NCBI GenBank assembly: GCA_903927685.1
Contig: CAIYOB010000116.1
Span: 1-20,332, forward strand
Direction: 5' to 3'
Length of the DNA: 20,332 bases
Source: an uncultured Planctomycetaceae bacterium
GTDB lineage: Bacteria > Planctomycetota > Planctomycetia > Pirellulales > Pirellulaceae
Part shown: positions 19,601-20,332 of the stretch, one piece after another
Layout: every line of letters begins with the position of its first letter
Position numbering within the stretch: the first letter of the stretch is position 1
Program-made: the position numbers and the translations under genes
The notes under the pieces: generated by a model
Seen by the model: the letters and a program-made list of their open reading frames with translations, nothing else
What the model was told of the DNA's origin: nothing
The model's database searches: none

Positions 19601-20332
19601 ATCAACCGGGCCGCTCTGGGCCTGTCCCCGCGGCACCTGGGAGATGGCCTGATCCACGTCGGCGGGACCGTCCTGCACGACCTGGACACCAACAGCGTCC
19701 CGGCGATCACCAAGCTGGGAACCGGGGGAGCGGTGCCCGATGGGCAAGCGTTCCTCGTCACCGAGGGGTCGGTGACCAAGCGGTTCGAGTACGACAAAGA
19801 CGGCGCGGTCACGCCGGGCAGTATTGCGATCGCCATCACGGACGCGATGTCCCGCGATGAGATTTCGCTGGCGACCGTGGCCGCGATGTCGCCGGGCGTG
19901 TCCGCGCTAGGGATCGTGCCCAGCTATCTGGGCGACGGTCTGATCGATGTGGGCGGGACCGACGAGAGCGACGTCTTGACGCTGAGCACCAGCCTGGAAA
20001 TCGACCCGGCGTTTGGGCCGCTGCAGTTCCGCGTGCCCGCGCCCGGTGGCAGCGCCGGCGGCGTCGTCGACCAAGAGACGTTCACGATCAGCGACCTGGT
20101 CGCGGGCACGGACTACGTCTTCGAGTTCGACAACAACGGCGTCGTCGCTCCCGGGCACTTTGCCGTTCCGTTCCAGTACACGGACTCCCAGAACACCGTA
20201 GCGCGAGCGATCGTGGCGGCGGTGGGCAGCCGCATCTCGGGCCTGTCGCCCGTCAACCAAGGCGGCGGCGTGGTGGATTTGGGCGGCGATCCGTTGGAGT
20301 TCGCCCTGGTCTTTGAGGCCGGGTTGCCGCTG
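4655..20332 (+). CDS. Giant modular surface/extracellular protein, at least 5,226 aa (3' end outside window)
   Basis: The frame from ATG 4655 is open for exactly 5,226 codons to the window edge with no stop. The start is fixed by AAGGGG 7 nt upstream, by an in-frame TAG at 4592-4594 with no other ATG between, and by an LEPR-XLL-like motif (LERLEDRQLMAG, residues 34-45) at the normal N-terminal place. Order of modules: basic N-tail 1-33; Ig-like/beta-sandwich about 46-570; metzincin-like domain about 580-700 with no zinc ligands; PPC-like about 740-865; beta-helix about 909-1266; two FN3-like about 1273-1499; beta-helix about 1502-1886; two PPC-like about 1889-2336; propeller-like about 2360-2590; FEFD repeats about 2602-3236; propeller-like about 3390-3520; jelly-roll-like about 3576-3746; FEFD repeats and half-units about 3750 to the edge. 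No transmembrane segment is seen. I noticed only two cysteines (2430, 2477). Export to the surface, and an adhesive or scaffold role, are inferred from the modules. No enzyme active site was recognised. The downstream anchor and true length are unknown. Confidence 0.9.
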   Translation, partial: MAIRRSRSVLSKKRKNRQELLSSMHRKPRSGMQLERLEDRQLMAGAQLIGIQPNDGALLQTGDIRNVAPADLTFRFDQNQVIDPDSLGSSTAPGGIQVTRANLDGVFAPASVSSDFGTGSSGVLIEFSAVRLGDDQNGITLAITKSNFGGPGLPGVSVIGRTINISLNVNTNNQSTALDLVNAIANSAEASNLISARIVRGSPSQNIAATAAGNTSLVLTGANDVVVRPGYIGVGAEPALNEVVFRFAGQATDDVYRIDIFGTGATPLKNVNGETYLDGENSTIVFELDLAPQIVSVVPQPVMRLTNGSLVQERNKIAVYFNNDDLNVASAQNPQFYQLVYTRDTLENTDDQVFIPASVQYDATKDMAILTFAADLATLAPPGVGTFRLRIGTDETPTPAVPVTVTPESTGQGVYNTVPVSYLGLTEQWGQATRIEVTESDFGVDALPKVSVLDNVITVQLNTYTASGNIYSPSTAQQLVDAIKGHFIAGQQVLASVDPALGATVITGVSHDPVTLMGLGSSYSTASNLGTLTAQNQIVRGLIEPQVYRLELPGSNDEPGHRETPVSQHLADGSADTDTGITRIEYNFRSDIGYIPDSLNNPQPAFNIITETQKRRAREALQVLNDLIGVEFVETERDGLIIASGDTRATNPNQPLLVMSVDLNDRFNGSWFRSAMSGVTSLLGLGSSPELPGLAIGDLDTNTATAGFEVRSSDADLDFTNVLEPTVMSDQDLLHLRHMYFPESKDIDLFRFELAAVPGQPNADGRLTIETMAERQLQSSLLDTVLTLWRAKPDGTYELLARNDNYFGRDSYLELDLAAGVYYVGVSASGNDEYDPIIEDSGFGGTTQGEYELRLNYRPDAAKSIADADNPNNPATFLDGDGDGVPGGVYNFWFRTAPALTSGVPTSAAETIFVDKSYVPPTGVTPSGTLTAPYNNLATAISKAGFGDILRVVGNAGADKNLSTLADNQSYQIGFNSLGAALPDGSTLEIPRGVTMMVDASAVFQMRRARIGVGSSAAGVDRSGGALQVLGAPLLLTDSNGNGSLDIGDTAVQNANGTRAAGSVYFTSYNDQTVGLDTNPFVTTPANGDWGGLEFRSDIDRTQGYFQWSDEGIFLNYVNHADVRYGGGSVLINSVSRTVNPIHITDARPTVTYNTISRSADASMSASPDSFEETNFHAPRYQRLAFTSDYARIGPEIHHNQLVNNSVNGLFVRVSTEAGSSAQKLNVSGRWNDTDIVHVMSENLAIAAQPGGVFDRSTAPPVALVIQTAVNDGTTTGGSLGSTGVDTKYTYKLTYVDRFGYESPASVGMTKTITAANVSGKLRSVRFTQLPVAADTYVARRLYRSVNDGPFVLVTQLNRQDTVFVDSGKARGGVLDVPPSGAVTLAPQLGGELTPGDYRYRVTYVDALGKESRPSDATVKVTLDGNPTALGLPGRGTVLLENLPAPPATSNYVGRRIYRSSDTGAAPYQLVAEIDATSTSFVDDGTAEPGAVLDDSIPLGRPDGRLEVDPSVVVKLDGARIELELGAQLIAEGDDGREIIFTSIADDRYGAGGTFDTGNDGAVIAGSSNDPQAGDWGGIYGGHLSSLNVDHAVFAYGGGVTRVEGTFTAFNVVEIMDNAEARIADSVFEFNSRGQGGQGETDRFGRGFNEPGVIFVRQAQPVIYNNIFRNNPDDDPTTSQPNPNLATPAININVNALNYVYKRDTGRTTGLLDRVEGYRDNQGPLILDNQLDDNEINGMIVRGQTLTTQSVWDDADIVHVLFDTVYVSDFHSFGGLMLASSPTESLVVKLLGTGAGFVANGIPHEIDDRIGGIIQVLGQPGSPVVLTSFRDDRHAAGTRPDGNPQGDTNNDGSQSTARPGDWNSILLDKYSHDRNVETLDEDEARDVNSPGPNGSPDSAQVLGALAPSEYAGDENRRLGFTVQGFLADAKDLDVYSFKGIPGTEVWIDLDRTTMAFDPIIELLDSNGQVVARSLSSLYEQLNPNNYLEPLQRDEENLTPEELADPTLLDGEGRLMRKTPQMPVTDFYTANPRDPGLRVLLPGVANPEDPERPLTYHVRIRSNSPNLDDLAGGLTSGAYQLQIRLRELDELGGSTVRYATIAYATNGVELRGLPAHSPLSGEATEDSSQNETSANAQRLGNLVSADRNTISVGGTLNYLEDGNPNTPDVDFYEFDIAFLDPDIIAQYPSPTYPTVFDLDYANGLTDRPNASMQVYRLYDMNGTPEDRTDDIYRLVYTARDGNVAEDLSATPGASDVQDLLRGSIGGSDPFLGVVDLAIVQPNGEPFKPYPYATFRVAVSPDVWMPDEMDQFTSAVAANPDLRLEPIETVRRIAEDHIEVGNTSTNDAPQIPVLWDNTSEVPYHLGDVVLYLTRDRGLPGDVTSTTVLTVDPFTGTQETVMTAFGDETADVAMHPNGWLYSYRLSQNEPAPCYPRDEASGNYLAISPRDGSAARVQDDGIETYVEDALNPGESILSHYCQPLDTEVGDGIEFNAITIVSNQDGLAVGDRGWSDFANLLPGVEIIENILYRFVADPLDPALGEAVSTPQSNKVDSATTAIFTGAGTQVQERGEVLTAPRLELTYASGGLLTAPAPPPTRPAQQNIQDGQYFTVVDGADQTTFEFDTGPEVTQAINVAGDVSIRDGNFFQLDDDIFQMDVGSVIEVTGSGTTVDGAVVTVNDGVASASFEFQLAQQNPPPRTDPNATLIVVGPGTTALQIASDLATEINASGLNIIAHAPGSRVSMEGDFRAFVSPGANGLAIRGTAGAAPILQGVDGSQIADGDNFYLSMAGVFQKFEFDTGYTLITPVRYLLEMPTVGGRGISDGERFTIGNTATGVNLTFEFDRDGRVAVPAAQVISYSSSDTADQLAAKIVAVIGNPVLSLNLAPTAQPGGVVHLGSTRVNSLNASNAPSITARGVAGGITEGETFRIGDGFRTVVFEMDSDGVVADPAYVPIAFSQAATHDEIGANIAAAIGAQPLGLTPTYLGEGLVHLGGDDGIPAGSRNHVLDTSTAANISDEGRPGVSDATAVPVDSIIPGPAFTEAQVINRIDVAIQTATANKQVVQAFAGNFLGDGRTFSIVNHGRRYTFEYNDVRFGPAGVTPGNFRIDFDPGDANANPAIAPTTAATMATRIAAAIQSAISTATVTLGIRDRVVVEEYGINFTTQPVNDRIVVNGDRIQFTPGTSAIRDITSYGLGFTLITGVEESYDIYNPDARLTPFLPSDYTVQPAAPPPPGRNMTDHIIATRVAAVVGPVIDVDTTDGTWGAGGFLNRINFPDAVDADFSGMNTPGMPQVWRPVATSASGVSSGNVRIPVLADDWPEDHQVDRDVNGNADGAPILGLANRVASVVNEALNPASDPTGILAAARGRFVRLNRGSIINNSSIIAKGEGPGGKVTGMATLNGRVYAVSDQGGLYRIDDPFNTAGNDDDVRTTYIRTSREDLLGIDFSGLTAGPSTVENGAYRNMLFATDSAGTLYAFNTAGEAQPIFVNGATSVSTGTHGTEIRGLAFSTLDENLFQETPSPNTILNTASGTLSVNRQYPDEMDFRLGLYTQPFPPSVSPPGTPDIDVYYRVNDSGHEGSQSIHFGQGYAYDLYGNPLGPRSYDFPGGSHGSIVSNEFSLEGYAAADKPALYFSYFLDTENDSSNPTSASGRMMRDAVRVYISDNNGDWQELATNNSYRGTGFVDDELQDFDAAYRAATSPDDPNQYFDVQELYDVDDWRQVRIPLDQYTGRTSLRLRVDFSSAGDLNVSNAATGEEIRAVGGIYIQDGDTAQIGTHVLEFDSGVTIVAPTGAAIPVNEEMTLTDELDNTAVLRFVRSTLTSSDMVVTDGSELFDGDIFYLNDGTGQRAFEFDTGFILAVPQTGSAGINDQEILLVDLDGAGVNLPIALEFDKDGNLIDVDGIPGPDNGTNIINIADNLTILVPTTGAQIADGDMMSLSNGVTTYTFEFDKDGALINPFNLRINAANNRVLYLPAAGGGVGGVQDGDTFRIDPDGLGAIAPVIFEFDSNGVVSASDVIQMDHFTTQDVLAERVTAAILNRFGVLGLNAKNTGGGVVVLDGTTPQTVVNTTTAPTVANGFQPPTQDEMAERIIAALDGADGLSNSQVLGLTLPSVAAGDVVNGAIVLGGTQPAHVLNTGGPFGVNQTRTAKDADEVAERIANAVNAAAKAQGWTLRAAALGDGLLTVLDAAGGTAHTIDVTAAPSLTLSGTPGVDPLNVAVPFFPTDTVDEIINGGPNVVVDPPLAAGARPGLIAVINTSGLNIQASQLAFPNEDVIALDGTLIPANTVSFAPGATALRPQGIVPIYVDGSQTPNDVAERIFLAIEDAVNRGQLSANVIPHMNADLGYDNPAINPSDYRTNRLNVEGLKSVTFSSGAASPIGVEGRQGWNDATATNQALISFNTDMTRTEVANSLNAVLEQLVQNPTLVTQSGLNYSDGDTFVLADGVHAPVIYEFDSGFVLAVPTGGGGVANGGIEDGEYFTVQDAAGLVSATFEFDKDGVLTLAPGTSTAIPIKETDSSLSIARTIVQVLQNHPLRASLNLTPRLLTNSRVQVGGSRGAELTISPGSALVMENAQPGTAPSATLQVPATLAMQLPDPLTIHIPPSGIVDGETFVISDGLTSVTFEFENLSFGNGVATGHRAVAFTPTDTPEDIGRALVNEIAASGLFVEPTMLGGTGNLDLGGGANFVLQMPTAAPNGLRQMGTASMQTPAGGGGEVRDGDYFTVTRGGTTYLFEFEDTVTVPGGNGARRVGAILIGFDPADTQAVLTARIVASLNAAGLTATGAAGGVITITAAGAVLTLPTTPNHLFQTGPLALQAPTGGGAAVQDGDEFTISDGSTTFLFEFDDGGNDHSLVGSILVPYSTLDTQDQIADRILSRLVTVPGLNLNPVKMTGSARVHLGSVAYDLNAFTRITLNTSATHLSQTGSGDALLDGQRLFVTDGTKVATLELDLNDSVLPGSAAVNIAAGSTPHQIASEIIFEINRAALGLSPRHLGDGLIHVGGTVLHDLDTNSVPAITKLGTGGAVPDGQAFLVTEGSVTKRFEYDKDGAVTPGSIAIAITDAMSRDEISLATVAAMSPGVSALGIVPSYLGDGLIDVGGTDESDVLTLSTSLEIDPAFGPLQFRVPAPGGSAGGVVDQETFTISDLVAGTDYVFEFDNNGVVAPGHFAVPFQYTDSQNTVARAIVAAVGSRISGLSPVNQGGGVVDLGGDPLEFALVFEAGLPL
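4754..4792 (+). other. LEPR-XLL-like N-terminal motif of the giant protein
   Basis: Residues 34-46 read LERLEDRQLMAGA, after 33 residues rich in Arg and Lys (RRSRS, KKRKNR, HRKPR). Giant planctomycete proteins often carry an LExLExRxLLS/LMA signature near the N-terminus, described as the LEPR-XLL domain. It is thought to be linked to export or sorting. No classical hydrophobic Sec signal is present here. Confidence 0.75.
6395..6760 (+). other. Metzincin-like domain with all zinc ligands lost (pseudo-protease)
   Basis: Residues about 581-702 follow the matrixin/serralysin-like pattern: TRIEYNF, then TQKRRAREALQVLNDLIGVEFVE, then I-I-A-S-G, then the would-be zinc helix at 677-687. That helix reads SGVTSLLGLGS where active metzincins have HExxHxxGxxH. 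All three His are Ser (677, 681, 687) and the Glu is Gly678, while the structural Gly684 and the following SPELP turn remain. A non-catalytic, binding or structural role is inferred. Confidence 0.6.
6860..7260 (+). other. PPC-like (bacterial pre-peptidase C-terminal) domain 1
   Basis: Residues about 740-865 show the PPC pattern: ESKDIDLFRFEL at the start, LLDTVLTLWR, then ELLARNDNYFGRDSYLELDLAAGVYYVGVSASG. These beta-sandwich domains usually follow secreted peptidases, which fits the metzincin-like domain just before it. A Ca-binding-like DGDGDGVPGG loop follows at about 7291-7320. Confidence 0.7.
7370..8455 (+). other. Right-handed beta-helix-like region 1 with a dockerin-type Ca loop
   Basis: The region starts TIFVDKSYV ... 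PYNNLATAI ... GDILRVVGNAG, a common opening of pectate-lyase-like beta-helix proteins. It continues with short strand-turn repeats such as GDWGGLEFRS, VNHADVRYGGG and GPEIHHNQLVNNSVNGLFV. A loop DSNGNGSLDIGD (7766-7801, residues 1038-1049) matches the DxNxDGxxDxxD calcium pattern of dockerin/EF-hand loops, with Asn for Asp at one place. Substrate or partner unknown. Confidence 0.6.
8470..9150 (+). other. Tandem pair of FN3-like modules
   Basis: Two modules of about 100 residues align with each other: YTYKLTYVDRFGYESPAS ... RRLYRSVNDGPFVLVTQL ... FVDSG, and YRYRVTYVDALGKESRPS ... RRIYRSSDTGAAPYQLVAEI ... FVDDG. The YRVTYVD-x-x-GxES strand and the RRxYRS strand are fibronectin-III-like. They look like an internal duplication with diverged DNA. 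Confidence 0.65.
9155..10310 (+). other. Right-handed beta-helix-like region 2
   Basis: Residues about 1502-1886 repeat the pattern of the first helix region: LEVDPSVVVKLDGARIELELGAQLIAEG, AGDWGGIYGGHLSSLNVDHAVFAYGGG, QPVIYNNIFRNN, and a closing GDWNSILLDKYS. The GDWGG and YNNIF-type turns are typical of parallel beta-helix repeats (PbH1 type). No catalytic residues are recognised. Confidence 0.55.
10320..11660 (+). other. Two further PPC-like domains
   Basis: The first has DSAQVLG ... GFTVQGFLADAKDLDVYSFKG ... VWIDLDRTTMAFDPIIELLDSNGQVVARS and ends SGAYQLQIRLRELDE. The second begins NETSANAQRLGNLVSADRNTISVGGTLN and has DVDFYEFDI, followed later by FLGVVDLAIVQPNGE and ATFRVAVSPD. The VDxYxF and DPxIxLLD strands are the usual PPC signs. 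The second is more divergent. Confidence 0.6.
11735..12300 (+). other. Propeller-like segment carrying the only two cysteines noticed
   Basis: Strand patterns such as VVLYLTRD, TVLTVDPFTGTQETVM, DVAMHPNGWLYSYRL and DGLAVGDRGW ... NILYRFVADP resemble blades of a PQQ/YVTN-type beta-propeller. Cys2430 (11942-11944) and Cys2477 (12083-12085) lie 47 residues apart and could form a disulfide. A second set of similar strands occurs only after the first FEFD array. Confidence 0.4.
12445..14350 (+). repeat. FEFD repeat array, first block
   Basis: Protein-level repeats with a DG-x-x-F-x-(I/V)-x-DG strand and a FEFD-type strand. FEFD-type motifs start at 12509, 12707, 13034, 13169, 13463 and 13913. Full units add a helical half with T-x-x-x-IA-x-x-I-x-x-AI and a strand such as YLGEGLVHLGG (about 13600). 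Spacing varies from 135 to 450 bp, so complete and partial units are mixed. Sequence identity is low, so this is an old duplication. I do not recognise a named family. Confidence 0.7.
14830..15215 (+). other. Propeller-like segment between repeat blocks
   Basis: Strands GKVTGMATLNGRVYAVSDQGGLYRIDD, YRNMLFATDSAGTLYAFNTAGEAQPIFVNG and TEIRGLAFSTLDENLFQE repeat the blade pattern xGxVYAVxxxGxLYxxD. They resemble the segment at 11735-12300, suggesting that one propeller is split by the FEFD block. Confidence 0.4.
15380..15900 (+). other. Jelly-roll / MAM-like beta-sandwich module
   Basis: Residues about 3576-3746: FSLEGYAAADKPALYFSYFLDTEN, RDAVRVYISDNNGDWQELATNN and WRQVRIPLDQYTGRTSLRLRVDFSS. This order, an L-x-F-x-Y-x-L-D strand, a VYIS-x-DxGxWxEL strand and a W-x-x-x-x-x-L-x-x-Y-x-G strand, is that of concanavalin-like or MAM-like domains found in secreted bacterial proteins. 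Confidence 0.5.
15945..20332 (+). repeat. FEFD repeat array, second block (continues past the window)
   Basis: FEFD-type strands start at 15989, 16202, 16319, 16493, 16664, 18011, 18134, 18527, 18857, 19184, 19499, 19784 and 20120. From 18527 the spacing is regular, 285-336 bp (about 95-112 residues), marking full units. From 15989 to 16664 spacing is 117-213 bp, marking beta half-units only. Between about 16890 and 17930 the opposite is seen: helical halves (AERIIAAL, AERIANAVNAA, AERIFLAIEDAV, ANSLNAVLEQL) without FEFD strands. A unit is still in progress at the window edge. Confidence 0.75.

Noticed and set aside
13583..19747. A 2,054-codon open frame on the - strand opposite the giant gene
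   Set aside because: It shares codon boundaries with the + gene, so its stops arise only where the + gene uses TTA, CTA or TCA. These codons are very rare in this GC-rich gene; the frame ends at + codon TTA 13583. Its translation is a His/Arg/Val/Asp/Gly-rich shadow without domains.

Overview
The window looks like a chromosomal segment of a GC-rich planctomycete, probably Pirellulales-like. The main clue is the N-terminus of the largest gene: a basic stretch followed by LERLEDRQLMAG, close to the LEPR-XLL-type signature of giant exported planctomycete proteins. Secreted enzymes with their own signal peptides and loosely packed genes fit this. The assignment is inference; there is no rRNA or other marker here. 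All genes supported here are on the + strand.

Layout. Positions 1-155 hold the C-terminal end of a protein built of perfect KDGAAQ hexapeptide repeats (an 18-bp minisatellite). A strong intrinsic terminator follows at 231-268. Positions 315-1436 encode a secreted protein resembling the transglutaminase elicitor family (GHCNGW active-site motif). Positions 1632-3884 encode a secreted dipeptidyl peptidase IV (S9B) with a complete catalytic triad and the EE substrate-binding motif. Positions 3885-4654 are non-coding and hold a 178-bp concentric palindrome (3942-4119) that looks like a dispersed or MITE-like element.

From 4655 to the right edge runs one uninterrupted reading frame of at least 5,226 codons with no stop. 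It encodes a giant, modular, probably surface or extracellular protein. In order it contains: an LEPR-XLL-like N-terminal motif; Ig-like/beta-sandwich modules; a metzincin-like domain whose three zinc histidines and catalytic Glu are all replaced; a PPC-like domain; a beta-helix region; two FN3-like modules; a second beta-helix; two more PPC-like domains; propeller-like segments; and a long mosaic of a repeat called here the 'FEFD repeat', interrupted by propeller-like and jelly-roll-like modules. The FEFD repeat has a beta half (DG-x-FTI-x-DG ... FEFD-x-DG) and a helical half (IA-x-x-I-x-x-AI ... LG-x-G-x-V-x-LGG). Full units alternate with half units, and the array continues past the window.

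The three complete or nearly complete genes all point to the cell envelope or exterior: a protein cross-linking-type enzyme, an exopeptidase and a giant adhesin or scaffold-like protein. No operon link between them is demonstrated. The most novel-looking items are the giant protein, its dead protease domain and its half-unit repeat architecture.
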